From: Phoebastria nigripes
Lineage: Eukaryota; Chordata; Aves; Procellariiformes; Diomedeidae
NCBI GenBank assembly: GCA_035582835.1
Contig: JAYKAV010000500.1
Coordinates: forward strand, 343,779-407,778
Length of the DNA stretch: 64,000 bases
Direction: 5' to 3'
The notes beneath the pieces are model-generated. The model did no database searches, was not told where the DNA came from, and worked only from the letters and a program-made list of their open reading frames with translations. A program made the position numbers and the translations under genes. Shown here in pieces: positions 14,701-27,221 of this stretch; position 1 is the stretch's first letter; the number at the start of each line of letters is the position of its first letter.

Positions 14701-17446
14701 GGGGCAGTAGGGTGTGTGAGATTGAACACTAAGATGCTGATGAGGTTTTGCTTCTTAATGAGTGTCTCATAACTAATGATCTTGGCCTTTGCTACCAAGT
14801 GCCCTGGGCTGTTCTGCTCTGAGAATCCCACCTGCCAGGTACCTGCAAGGGGTACGGGGTTTGATGGGGTTTTGTGTTCTGTTTTGCTTTCTACTGATTC
14901 AGGCATCAGAGCATTGGGATGGGGCATAAGGACAGTTAGGTACCCAAAGAGGAATTGCAGCTTGGGACGTGGTAGGGGAGCTGACTGCACGAGAGGGTTT
15001 TTATTTTCCCTTGCTTTGTAAAAACTCCAGGTTACCTGTGAATGCCTCCACTGTATGCACTGCTGCAGTAATAACTGTACTGCAGAAGGGTGACGGTGAG
15101 TAAGTGACAGTAATTGACAGCGACAGATGCTTAAAGACTATGATGCCAGTCACGTTTCTGTGTGGATGGGATCTTTTCTTTTTCAGGTGTTTTGGCATAG
15201 TTGAGCATAGGTTTTGTGTTTTTCCTTTTTGCATTATTCCTCTATGGAGTGGAGGGCGCGTGGTGACAGACAAACCTACATCAAGTTGTAGTTTGAGAGA
15301 ATAAGCTGCTCGTCCCACGTGGGCTTTGGTCATATTCCCGACTATGTTGTTAGATTTATTCTGAATTCTTAGAGACTAACTGAATTGCCTGCAAAACTAT
15401 TGAGATACGAACCTGAAGAAAATGAGGTGGAAGTTTTTGGTACCGTGGGTATTTTCAGTGCATTGTTTTCAAAATTTCTCAGCTTATACCTTAAGATCTG
15501 TTGGGAGAAGTGAAGCACCTCTATGCTGAGTTCAGTTATATTTTCTCAAATATTTATTTATTTTAAGTTGGCCTCTGATTTAATTGGAAATCTTTCACTT
15601 CCTTCCATTGTTTTTGGAAACTGTTTCCCCCAGTGGATCAGGTACAGGCAAACAATCCTGCACCATTCAGTTATATGGGAGCTGCCATTTTTTGTGTGTG
15701 GCTCTATGCTGTCACGATGTCTTTCTTGTATTAGACAGTTAAAAGCTCTACCAAGACAACATATATCTCACTTTATTTATACTATGCAGCTAAGTACCGA
15801 TATTTTAATAATTAGAAATATCAGTGGATTCTGTATTCATGAGAGTTCCCTCTGATTTTGGTATGATAAATGTGCTTTCATGGTTGGTGCAGAGGGAAGT
15901 GAGCTTGTGTCTGTTATTGTAAAACAGAGATGGCATGTATACAAGGTAATTGATTTTGCTGATGTTGAATGATCATAAACTCTAGTATTTGAAAGTAACC
16001 TGAACTGCTGACACTTTTGCTGTTGTAAAAGTTACTACATTGGTTGGCAGCCAAGCCAAGTAATTTGGAATTTGNCTGGCTGATTAAAATTGACCCCAAA
16101 TCCTAAACCAATTGTGGTACATCCTTAACATGGCTTGGCTGGAATATCCTGGAAGTAATACTGCATCAACAGAGCTTTGGTGAAATCTTCCTGCGCTTCA
16201 TCTACCAGTAGGCACAAACATGGTTATCTGCTCTGCTTACCCATTCCTCTCTCCAGGACTGGAACCCAGTTGCTATAATTTGTTTTCTTTTTTAGTGTAT
16301 AGTTCCCAAAGCAGGTAATTGTTTTTCTGGAGGTAGAGGTATATGCTTCACTTTTGATTAAAATAGGGAAATCTGTCTTCAAAAGCTGGAAAATGCTGCA
16401 AGAGATTTTATGAACTGTATACAGTCCATCCTTTTGTGTATGTGGATTTTTGAGGCATATGTGTTATTGGGGACGTATGTGTACGAGGCACTTGAGTATT
16501 TGTAGTAATTCCAGAAAGCTGTTACGTTGTTCTTGTAATGCCATTCACAGATGATGATCCTGGATATGTGATGCTTCATGCAATTTAAAAATGTTTTAAT
16601 TTACTGTCATGGTCAAGACCCGGTCTAAAGATGTTTGACACTGCAAAGCTCCATAGGAAGTTTGGAAGCAGGAATAAAAAAGCCTGTCACTTGAGAAGTA
16701 AAGGTGCAGAGCTAGAACAATGTAAAGTAAAAACGTGCCAATGTTAAGAGGGCTTATTCCAAGACCTCTTGTCTTATTTCCTAGTATTGTCTTTGGCTGT
16801 TTAAACAGATAAAAAAAAATCTTCAATTATTTGTCTGCAGCTGCTCCCCTCCTATCCCCCCCCATTTGATAATAAGGAAATGAGACTGAATCTGGAGTGT
16901 TGTTGTCACTGCTTGGTTTTGTGTTCAGTAGCTTTTTTTTCTTCCCTATTTGATTTCTTTGATGCTGTATTGTGTCAATGATAGTGTTGCTGCTAAGAAG
17001 TGACATGTAAAGTAAACTTGTTGATCTTGGTCCAGCTGTTAGTAGAGTTACATCCTAAAATACACCAGGATAGTGGATTTATTTTCTCCCACTTCTCATG
17101 CAGGTCAAAGACTGAATTAGATGGGGAGACATAACTTTGGTTTAGACATGGTGACCACTGTTTCTACATGTTGGTGAATTAAGTGTTGCATTTAAGATTG
17201 CTACTTTAAAAAAATGATTAAAGGAAAATTCATTACCTATTAATATTGCCGTCAGTTAATGAGGCATTACGTGCTTTAACTAAGCTGAAATGTTATGTAG
17301 TTCAGCCTTTTTACTGCAGTGTGGTTAACATTCACATGATGCTGTATGTAGAAACAACTTCTCTTAGCATGAGATACTTCCATCCTAACCCGTATAGCCT
17401 GAGTGAGGTAGGAGATTGTAAGTCATTCAAGTAACTTTGAGAAGAT

Positions 17447-17466
17447 CATTCCTTTTCAAAGGAATG
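17447..17466. repeat. 20-bp inverted repeat
   Basis: CATTCCTTT (17447-17455) and AAAGGAATG (17458-17466) are exact reverse complements around TC. No function can be assigned; two facing TEAD-like CATTCC motifs are contained in it. Confidence 0.6.
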
Positions 17467-19124
17467 AAGATATGGCTTTTGGTATGCTACATNTCATTCA
17501 AATGCTTACGTTAATTACAAGGAAGGGTTTCATGGTAACTGTTGGATTCTATGAGATAACTTACTTAACGCACAGATTGTGTAGCCTGAATGGAATGATG
17601 GAGTGAGGGGTGGCTAAACAGATTTAAACATNTCTTACGTGTTTATGGTTTTCTTCAGTAGTCCTAAAATAACTCCTACCTAACATGTTGCAGCTCATGT
17701 CCAAACTAACTTCAGGATTAGTAAAATATAGCTCAAAATGTGGTCACTTCCTCAGGAACGTGCAAGTATCTGGAATGGGGGTGAAAGTCGCTGGTTTTAA
17801 GCAGTTATATTGGATGCTGTCATGTTCTTTGCTCAACATTTTCATGTTTAAAAATANAATTGCAATGTTGGTTCTGTAGTTAGACTTTTTAAAAGAGCGA
17901 ATCTCAAAAAACCCGTAGAATTTTGTAGGATTACAATTCTGTGCAATCTGCATACCTTTTTTGACATTATAAAGTGCCTTTGTGTTGTTGGTTGCTGTTT
18001 GAAGACCCTCCGTGAAGCCCCTTCCTGGGGATCCCCCTTCCAGTCTACCTATAACATGTGCTTGCCCATAGCCCAAGAATAGCCGAGCTGACAGCTTGGA
18101 GCAGGACACGCTGTCCCGTAGGTGTCAGCGGGCTCGGAGCTGGTGTCATGTGAGCTGTGCCGTATCTCTTTCCAAAGCTGGTATTTTGTTCTTACTTCTT
18201 CCTTTGCTTCCAGCTGTAGTGCTTTAAACACACAGTGATCAAACCCAAATACTCCGACTAATACATTCCCGTACATGCTCATGGCAGCTAGGCTGTTCTG
18301 AGCTGTTAATTGGCTTCCCATTGTCTAATCCCTCACGGTAAGTAATTGTACCTTGAGTTTCCTTATGGCAGCTGGAAAGTTACACTTCTCTTAGGAATGT
18401 CTCAGATTTGTGTATGATCAGGTGACTCAGGTTCTCATATTCAGAAATAACGCCCTTTTCTCTTTTTGAGCTTTAGTCCTTTCAGAAGGCAGGACGCAGT
18501 AGATACGATGTTTGATCAGTGTTAGACTACAGATGTTTCACATGAGGCTGCCTGGACATGCCTTTTGTCTCGAGGCTGTAAATGTGAAATTTCTGAATTC
18601 CTTTGGAGATAAGTGGCGAGAAGTGAGGCTGTCAGTAGCCTGCAGTACCTAGCAGTGTTTTCTCTGTGCTTGTGGACTTAGAAGAGAAAGAACCTGTGTT
18701 ACGTTCTGTCTTCCAAGTAAACAGCCTTTCTTCAAATCATGAATAATAAAATAATTAAGATAGTTCTGGCAGTGTAATGTAAGGTAGAAATTTCATAGGA
18801 CAGTTTAATGTTGATATTAAGAGGTGTGTTTTTATTTTTTAAGTATTCACCTGGTTACTAATAAACCTACAGATGCCCAATACTGAAGGAATCTTAAAAT
18901 CACACTTCTTTGTGCTAATGGTGATTATCCTTCTACCACTGGAGTTTCATAGTACCAGCTTTGAAAAACTGTTTTTCTTGAGAGCAACCCATGTGTTAGC
19001 CTGTTTATATGCAGCAGGTACTCCAGCTCTCACAACTCTTTTCTAGTGAGTGTTAGAGTGAAAGTTCATTTGCTTAAGAAACAAGACGAGCCTTTTCTCC
19101 GCTTTCTCTGCGATACTGCATGTG

Positions 19125-19136
19125 CACGTGCACGTG
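19125..19136. promoter_or_regulatory. Two abutting CACGTG E-boxes
   Basis: CACGTGCACGTG is seen at 19125-19136 within a longer alternating purine-pyrimidine run (TGTGCACGTGCACGTGT). CACGTG is the core bound by MYC/MAX, USF, CLOCK/BMAL1 and TFE-type bHLH proteins. The alternating run could also favour Z-DNA. The sites are seen; binding is inference. Confidence 0.35.
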
Positions 19137-20320
19137 TTACGGTAGCTGGTGTTGGGAAAGATCTGCCAGAGCTAAAGGCTTGTTTCACTGACAACTGTTA
19201 AAAGAACCAAGCACAACTTGCTACAGAAATTCTTCTGCATCATATTTTCTCCCCCACTCCCCCAAATATTTAAAATACCTTTGTATTTTAAATGAAGGGT
19301 TAGTCATTGCCCAAGTGCTAGGCATGCACTATTAATACACTAATGAGGTCAGGTTGTGCTCTTTCACTGAGTGAATACTTGCCAAAACTCTTGAAACAAG
19401 TTTCTGAAAATGCTTGTGTTGGCCACTAAATCTTCCCTTGTCACCCTTACACTTCTAGTCATGCTAAGGACAGCAAAAATGTGACTCTAAATGACATACT
19501 ACCTAGAGTGTATGTGGATAATGAATAACTAGCTATGAATAACATTATTAAATAAGCCCCAAAAAACTGCATACAGTCCTTTGTGGGGAAAGGACGTTAG
19601 TGTATGTATTGTTCATGTTCTGTCTGTGCTGTGAATGTATTTCGAGGACTGGCTTTGTTCTTGGGGCCAGAGGCTGACCCCAGAACTGGCATGGAGCAAG
19701 AAGCGCTGTGATCCACTCTTGAGTGTCCCCTGAATAGCTGATAAAATTACCAGGATTTGTCCCCAAGTCAGGCTCAGATGTGGCAACACTAATAGTTCAA
19801 GTATGGTTTTTGTTTCCTAGAAGGGCTAGAAAATATTTATGTGCCTGGTCTTTTGTGCTTCTGCAAACAGAAGATGTACCTGGCAGGCTTTCCGCCAAAA
19901 GCCCATAACTGGTCCCTGTTACTGTTTACTACAGCATTCCTGAAATCCGTGCACGGCGCTGTGTCAGAGGAGGATTAGTTAATCCGGGATCCCATTGTTG
20001 TTTCAGCACTAGGAATGTCTCAGCTGCCTGATGGGCAGCTCTTCACAACTTTGCAGTACAGCTTTTGAAGGTGCGCAGACTATCACTTCAGATTACCGTG
20101 TTGTGCTGGCCTGGAAACCGCAGCATCTGAGTGAGCCTTCCTCTGCAGGGAGGGACCTTGTGAGAGGGAAAGCGTGGAAACCGCTTAGAGTGGTCTCAGC
20201 GTCACGGCTGGGGTTCGTGGGCAGGGGTGGCTTGTCCTGGTGCTGAGGCAGTGCAGTTGTACATATGCACTTGGAGGAACGCAGTATTTCTGCACAGTGG
20301 CAATGAGCAGTCAAGAGCAA

Positions 20321-20785
20321 TCATAGAATCATTAAGGTTGGAAAAGACCTCTAAGATCATCAAGTCCAACCATCAACCCAACACCACCATGCCCACTAAA
20401 CCATGTCCCTAAGCGCCTCATCTACACGTCTTTTAAATACTTCCAGGGATGGTGACTCCACCACTTCCCTGGGCAGCCTGTTCCAATGTTTAACCACTCT
20501 TTCAGTAAAGAAATTTTTCCTAATGTCCAATCTAAACCTCCCCTGGCACAACTTGAGGCCATTTCCTCTCGTCCTGTCGCTAGTTGCTTGGGAGAAGAGA
20601 CCAACACCCACCTTGCTGCAACCTCCTTTCAGGCAGTTGTAGAGGGCNATAAGGTCTCCCCTCAGCCTCCTCTTCTCCAGGCTAAACAGTCCCAGTTCCC
20701 TCAGCCGCTCCTCATAAGACTTGCTCTCCAGACCCTTCACCAGCTTCGTTGCCCTTCTCTGGACACGCTCCAGCGTGTACCACAC
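20321..20785 (-). mobile_element. CR1 LINE 3' end (- strand) with intact ORF2 C-terminal remnant
   Basis: On the minus strand this is the CR1 3' end, beginning near TGGTACACGCTGGAGCGTGT and ending at the CCTTAATGATTCTATGA terminus (20321 on +). The frame 20785 to 20396 is open for 129 codons (one N): [40 protein letters not shown], and [20 protein letters not shown], followed by a stop. This is the C-terminal tail of the CR1 ORF2 reverse transcriptase protein. The endonuclease and RT core are missing through 5' truncation, so the copy cannot mobilise itself. The unbroken tail suggests a younger insertion than the copy at 7218. Confidence 0.95.
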
Positions 20786-22315
20786 AGTCGTACCCGTACT
20801 GATGTGTGTTGGACTTGGGTGGTGTTTTCAAGTGTCCAGCATCCTATTTAAATAATGACAAGTCTGGTACATCCAGTTTGGGAAATAGGTTCCTTTGCCT
20901 CATTCAACCATTGTGGGAATTTAACTTTTCAATTCCCCCCCCCCCCTTTTTTTTTTTAAATTCTAAAAAATGAAAACTGTCTACCACACTTCTGATTCCC
21001 TCTAATCGGTTTGTGTTAATGGTTGATTATAACCTCTTTTTTGAGCCCTCTCGCCCAAGTACTTGTGTCTCTTCTTCCTTCCTGTTACCTACAAGCTTTT
21101 GCTTGGTTTTATAATACTGCTCAAAATAAAACTAATCTTGTCATGCTGTGAAATAATTTGATTCAAGGTAGACCCAAGATGTGATGTGTAGAAGTTTTAT
21201 GTTACAGGTGCTGGATTTCACAGCTCTTCATCAACTCTGCTATCAGCATAAATGAAGATTAAATTTTGTTTGTGTTGTGACTCAGAACTTCACAAACGAG
21301 ATCTTTGCACTTAAAAAAGGGAGGGGAGACTGAATTGGTCTCTATAGGGTGAAGGGTAATTTTAGAATGAAAATGAAGGATCATTGCAAACAGTGATGGT
21401 GAATTTATTTTTGCCTCCTTACAGTAAGCTCTGTATCTGATAACTTTTGCTAGTTTCTCTTCTCTGACACTGCATCCTTTTAATTTCTGTAATTTTTGTA
21501 GGAAATTCTGCTGGACAACTGTGCTTAGTAATTGCTGCAGGTAAAACTGGAACAAATTCATTCATGGAATTTTCCCTTGTTTGTTTGTTTGTTTGTTTGT
21601 TCCTAGAATAATACTTTGATCTCATTGAATCTAATATGGTTTCTAGCTACTGCTTCCTGTGGCTTACAACCTGCATGAAAACTTTTAATTTGGGGGTGGG
21701 GAAGAAAGAGTGTGGGTAAAGCTACACTTTTAGATTGTCCCTGGCCAAAGAAAGCTACAACTGTCTGGTGGGGCTCTTTGTCATTTTTGTTTTACAAATG
21801 GAAACGTGCTAACCTTTCTTGAATTGTCCACTGTCTGATACCCTTGGGGATCATCTAGGTTCAGTAGTTCTAGGGGAAGTAACGCTAGCCACTGTTACGG
21901 GTGACAAAAGCAATGTCTTTTGTAGGTAACATACCACTGACCAAATAAACCCCTTTTCTGCTATTTTGCTTATTATGAAATGATACCAGTGATATTTGTA
22001 TGCTTGTTTTGTAATCTCGGGAGAACTAGGGTAGCTTTGACCTGTTGCTGTGTCCTTTCAGCTTGCAGGCGGCAGCGGGTGCGTTCTGGTCTGCCACTGA
22101 TGAGCTGAGCTCCTGTGGGGCTGGTGGTAGAGAAGGGTTTTCTTTCTTTGAGAATTGTATGCATGAGTCAATCTGAGGGAAGAAAGGGGAGGAATCAGTT
22201 CTTGCTGTCTTGGTGTACAGCCACATGTCGGCACACCCCTAGAAAGAGTTTCTTGCTTTCAATGCTGGATGGACAGTGATGAGACTTCTCTCTCCCCTCT
22301 TTCTTTTAACTCCAG
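20786..22315. other. Non-coding sequence just upstream of the NEK6 start-codon exon
   Basis: Contains a C12T11 run (20935-20957) and a (TTGT)n microsatellite (21577-21601), and ends in the pyrimidine-rich acceptor tract of the first coding exon. It is therefore intronic, at least at its 3' side. No 5' UTR exon could be identified. Confidence 0.65.
21577..21601. repeat. (TTGT)n microsatellite
   Basis: Six tandem copies of TTGT/GTTT seen directly. Short, pure tetranucleotide repeat; likely length-variable. Confidence 0.85.
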
Positions 22316-22318
22316 CAG
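22311..22318 (+). promoter_or_regulatory. Tandem (NAGNAG) 3' splice acceptor before the start-codon exon
   Basis: The acceptor reads TCCAGCAG after the pyrimidine run cttctctctcccctcttt. Splicing after the first AG gives an exon start at 22316; use of the second gives 22319. Both leave the coding sequence unchanged because the 3-nt difference falls in the 5' UTR. Confidence 0.6.
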
Positions 22319-22440
22319 AACTGTGAGGCAGAGTTTGGTATGATACCATGGAAGGGCAGCATAACCATCCACATCATCTAGGGGACCAGAACAACCCTCT
22401 TTGCAAGCTGCCGGGGCAGGAATATCAGCATGATCCTCAG
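22316..22440 (+). CDS. NEK6: NEK6 first coding exon (short 5' UTR plus residues 1-31)
   Basis: The exon follows a strong pyrimidine tract ending in CCAG|CAG and ends at CCTCAG|GTAAGT. The ATG at 22348 sits in ACCATGG, an optimal Kozak context. An in-frame TGA at 22324-22326 lies upstream in the same exon, so translation cannot extend in from an earlier exon through this frame. The 31 residues begin [16 protein letters not shown] and end QEYQHDPQ. This lines up with the human NEK6 N-terminus (MAGQ.., ..NN.., ..DPQ joined to RH), but the middle is strongly diverged and rich in histidine. Exon start is 22316 or 22319 because of a tandem acceptor. This tail is the part of NEK6 that differs most from NEK7 and is thought to influence partner choice. 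Confidence 0.9.
22340..22381 (+). promoter_or_regulatory. Upstream ORF overlapping the NEK6 start codon
   Basis: An ATG at 22340 lies 8 nt before the main ATG, in a different frame, and reads 13 codons ([13 protein letters not shown]) to a TAG at 22379-22381, inside the NEK6 coding sequence. Its -3 base is G, a fair Kozak context, while the main ATG has the stronger ACCATGG. Ribosomes that start here would terminate 31 nt past the main start and could not easily go back, so it would lower NEK6 output unless leaky scanning is efficient. The ORF is seen directly; the regulatory role is inference. Confidence 0.55.
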
Positions 22441-25400
22441 GTAAGTGCATGTATCTCTTCAATCTTTCTCCTTCTCTGTTTTTTTTCCCCTTCCTTTTAT
22501 AAAGGTCTATAGATTTCTTGGCATTTAGCCTTCCCCGCCCNNNNNNNNNNNNNNNNNNNNNNNNNNNNNNACTTTGTTTATAGTGCTGTTATAGCAGTTT
22601 TAGGGTATATCCAGTTTGGGATTCTGCCAGCCAGCCAGAGTTTCCTGAATCTAGTTTTTTGATGATAATAAGAGAAAAAGGAAATACTTTGAATTTTGCT
22701 TAAAGCAAGTATTTTAAAATCATCTTATAAAAACATGTACTGTGTTGGCTTTCTCTTCTCTTTGATTCCTTGAAGAAAAGGCCAAAGAGAAGCAGTTGAT
22801 TGTGTAAGTGAATAAATGTATTTTTATGTCCTTTTATAGTTTAATAATAAATGCTGAAGAGGTAATTACCAAATACAAGAAAAAGTTCATCCTACGTGAA
22901 ACTGTAGGCTCTCTGACTTCATTTCCTGTGAGCCTCTGGAATCTCTCCCGTAATGTATTTTATCTGGACTGTTATTAAGTTTCACTATAGTGGCTCATCT
23001 CTCTCTCTCTCTCTCTCTTTCCTGCCTTTCCGCAGAAGTGGGCTAAAACTAGGGCTAGACCTGTATTCAAAGTAATGTCGATACCTTCACTGTAATCATG
23101 AAACTTGTATTTTGTGAATTCTGGCTGCTTGCCTTTTTTAGACTGTTCGTCTGTTTCTCGGAGCAATTAAGTTTTACCTATACGTATTTTAAGGAGTAAA
23201 CAAAGCATCATGGAAAAGCTGTCAGAAAGAAGCCTATTGCAACTGTGGTGTAACGTTACCCTGGGGAGGGGGCTGTGGGTGTTAGTTTGTCATTCCAAAT
23301 GTGCAGTCCAGTGGTGATCAAGGTTCCTCAAACACGAAGTGGTCGTTAGGAAAGCTGTATCAAAACACCGTATAGGATTTGCAAAAACCCTAAGTTGCCT
23401 ACACGTAGAGTACAACAGTGAACGTATCTTACACAGCACTGCTGGGGAAGTAATGTTGTATGGAGCAAAGCCCCCCTCTCCTAATATAGCAATTTGTCAT
23501 ATTAAGTCATTTAATAATAATTGAATCCCCTTGATTAATCTCCTAGAATTAGCCAGTTGCATTTTGAGCAATTAAGGTTAATTACTGCCTCATTTGGCAG
23601 GATAAAGCCCCTGTAATTATTTCATGAACAAGATTAGGAAGTGTTCCTGTGCAGCAGATACATTCATGGCATCTTGGAGCACATGTTAGAATTTGTAATG
23701 ACATAGTTAAGTGTAATTAGTAGCTAATAATCTATGTTCTGCTGTTATGCTGATGCTGAGTGGGCTCATTTTGCTGTATGGTCATTGTTCAGTGAAACCT
23801 CCCCTCAACTCTGTTAATATCCAAGTTGTGTTAATGGAGGTCTCTGAGTATATTAGCTGTTCTGAGAATGACCTAGTTTGGAATTAAGATTGCAGAAAGA
23901 CTTTATTTTGGTTTTGCTGTTAAAATAAAAAAAAAAAAGCTGAATAACAAAAATATACAGTCTACCAGAGAATAGAAAAAAATGCCTCTCCTCAGCAAAC
24001 TCAGTTTAGAAATTAACAAAAATTGTACTATTTAGAGGGCAGGCCACCTTACGTTGATGGCATGATATGATTGCTTGTTACATATTTCTTATTTTCCATT
24101 TTGCAGGAACATAATTATGTATCATTTTCAATTTTCTGGTACCTATTACCTGGAAGAATCCAAAATTACATCATTTCTTTTTTCTGAAGACATAAGTAAT
24201 GCAGACACGCTATATAACAGCTTGTGGAAGAGAGAGAGGTTTGGGAAGGAAAAATTGACCAAACTTGTCTTACAAGAAATGTCATGCATGGCAGGGATAA
24301 AAGCTTAAGCAGAAAAAACAGAACTTGAGCTTTCAGAGTCTCAAATGAGGAGGGTTTTTTGTATGGAGTGGCCCTCTCTTCCTTCCAGCTCTTTCATTCA
24401 AAACTACTGTGTCACCCCCAAGAAGGCCAGAGCAACAGCATGCTCCTCTGGTAGAAACTTTTCCTATAATTACGCTGCTTCCTAAAGCTGCCTTTTTTTT
24501 TTTTTTTTTCCCCCCCCCCCCCATTCTGACAGAGGTTTTATTTCTGTTTTTTCTGTTTTATAAGTAGTTAGCATAGAGCTATGAGTAAGTGTATAAGACT
24601 TTTCTTTCTGTCTTTAACTGCTGTAGTAAAGTAATAAGATGACACTTTTGAGTAATGCTTCATATTTAGAAGTTTTCTAATTAGAGTGAGTGAATATAAA
24701 AATATAAAAAAGGCCCAATAAAATCACAGTTTAGCTGCTGGCTCCCTTACCTGCCCAGCATTATCCTGATGAAGTTTGTCAGCGAGAGACAGAACATTTT
24801 CTAGTAATGTTCCAGAGTGAAAGTGTCGATTATTTAAGTCTCTAGATTACTGGGTGTTTATAGCAGTAAGCAATAAAAGTTAGTTAGGAGTAAATCAGTG
24901 ATACAAAAATACGGAGCTATAATTTTTGACTTAGTTTTGGTATTATATAAACATAATAACTGACTTTTAAACCACCCTTTTACTATACTCGCACAGATTA
25001 GCAGCAGAGCGGTTCGTGGTAGTTTCATTTTGGTCTGCAAATTGACGGTAGATTTGAACTGGTCATCTAGCAGCAAAGACTCTTCAGTTTATCCTTTTCT
25101 GAAATGCTTTGATTATTTCTATGTTAATATTAATTTCTTTGTGAATATCACCTTGGTCTGATGTTTTCAAGCTGGTATTTCTTTCCTTGTCTTAAGTTAG
25201 TACAAATATCTGCTGATAGGGATGTTAAAACTTTGAAATTCAAGCCAAGTTTTTCAGCAAACTTTAAATTATAGGTAACGGGTCAGGTTAACGATATTTT
25301 ATGATGACTGTGTAGTCTGGTTTTGAAGCTGCAAATTGAAAAACCTGATGTATTCTTCAGTAATTACTTGACTACCTGTTTGAAGGATAATCCATATTTT

Positions 25401-27183
25401 AAAAGTTTCCTCATCTCTTGTGAGCTTAGAAGTTCTTTTTTTTAATCAATCTGTTCTAATGTGTTCTCATAAAATCACACGGGAATTTCAACCTCAAAGT
25501 ATGCAAAATTCTTTTCAGGTAGGCATTATTGAATGGAGATGGGTGTATAATTTGGGGCATCATAAAGAGGTTTGAAACACTGATGTTGATAATAAATCAT
25601 TGCTTATAATGTATACGTGTTCAACTGGAGGGGCTGAAGCTTCCCCATCTACTACCGCAGATGTCTTTTAAAGGTGAAATTAGTTTACAGTAAATGTCAT
25701 TCAGATGAAGCATGCACGTTAGAAGCAAGGAAACTATTGCTTTAAAATTAATGATGCATTGCAAATATCAGAAAAAAACCCCTTATATCCAGCATAAAGA
25801 TAATTAAAATTCAGGTCAGAAGCGTATGACTTAGTCGGGCTAAATTTTTTAATGAGATTTCAGAAAATTAATTGGGCGAGTAAGTTTTTACTCTTCTAAA
25901 GAATATTTCATTTCATGGCTCTACAGGAAAGATGCTTTTATTGGCATCTAAAGATTCTAGTGTCTGACTTTTTAACTGTTGGTTAACCAATCTTTAGCAA
26001 TTTTTAGATTGGTTACAAATAATCTAAACGTCTCGTGACCTTGTAGCCATTTGTGCAGAATGATGGCTAGTGCTGGTTTTCCACATGCCAATCAGACAGC
26101 AGTAAACCAACTGACTTTATTATTAATTAACATTAGCACTCTGGGTTTATATATTGTGCAATTAGCAGAGAACATTCCCCTTTTTTCAGCTCATTCAGGC
26201 TTATTTTTTTCCGTGCCTCTGGGAGAAGCAGTCATACAGGCATTGCTCTGGAGCATGTTGGTGTTTTACTGATATTTTTGTCTTCAGTCTCTCAGTACTC
26301 TCCTTTGCCTGAAACGTCAGGTTAGAGGCTGCAGGAAACTGCTTGGACAGTTTTCTCAGGACTGTTCAGGTTTTCCCCAGCTCTTAAATAATTACAAAGA
26401 GGTAAATTTATTGGCCAAACATTAATAGTTCTGGAGATTGAAAGTCTTTCTACAGAACGGTTTTTTCTTATTCTTCCTTATCCCAAAATACAAATTCTGA
26501 GCTCTACAACTACTCATTTGAAAAACATAAAAATTCTGTTCAGGTTGTGTAGCTGTCCTCCCTGCAGGTGGTTATAGCAGCATCTGAAGGATTTTGGGGA
26601 AATTGTATCAGATCTCCAGTTGTAAATTTTGGCATGTTTGTACTCCTGCATGCGCGGCACTCTAACAGACACCCCTGAAAATGTGGAAGCATGGGTAGAA
26701 ACCACATCCTATCACCAGGAGCAAGTATAGGAACTTTTCTAATGCTGTCATCCTCCATATTTGCCTGGGTTGCTTTATAATCTAGTATATAGAGACTCCT
26801 ATTAATCTTTAATAAAGCTTCTTATCCTTGCAGCATATCTGTTTGGGTGCGTACAAGGTAATATAGCTGAAGTTTTTATTTCATTGGATTTTTTTAGTAT
26901 TATAAAACCTTACTAATTCTGTTTTGCAGAAAATCTCGTAACACCTCAAAATTTGAGGCTGAAAGTTCTGGCAAACTTCTCCGTTAAGTATTGTGAACGA
27001 GGGCTGTCATTGCATACTTTTGCCAGCTTTGAAATTTGCTCTCGTGTCAGTGATTACATCTAAAAAAGAACATGTATGCCAGAGATGTTGTCCAGAATAG
27101 CTTGTTCTTGGAATAATCTCTGCATTTCTTCTTAAAAATGAATAGCTTCTTTATTTGAATGAGGAATTAATTGATTTTAATCC

Positions 27184-27221
<38 letters not shown>

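Larger units (their letters stand above)
7475..20320. other. Non-coding region between the two CR1 copies
   Basis: About 12.8 kb without a recognisable exon or RNA gene. It holds a perfect 11-bp stem-loop (10950-10979), a 24-bp imperfect tandem duplication (about 11707-11753), two adjoining CACGTG E-boxes (19125-19136) and a 20-bp inverted repeat (17447-17466). Isolated N bases mark unresolved positions. Open frames here are short and unsupported. Confidence 0.6.

Noticed and set aside
1..22315. 5' non-coding exon or CpG-island promoter of NEK6
   Set aside because: No CpG island, core promoter pattern or convincing exon with a GT donor could be identified, so the transcript start is probably left of the window or not recognisable by eye.
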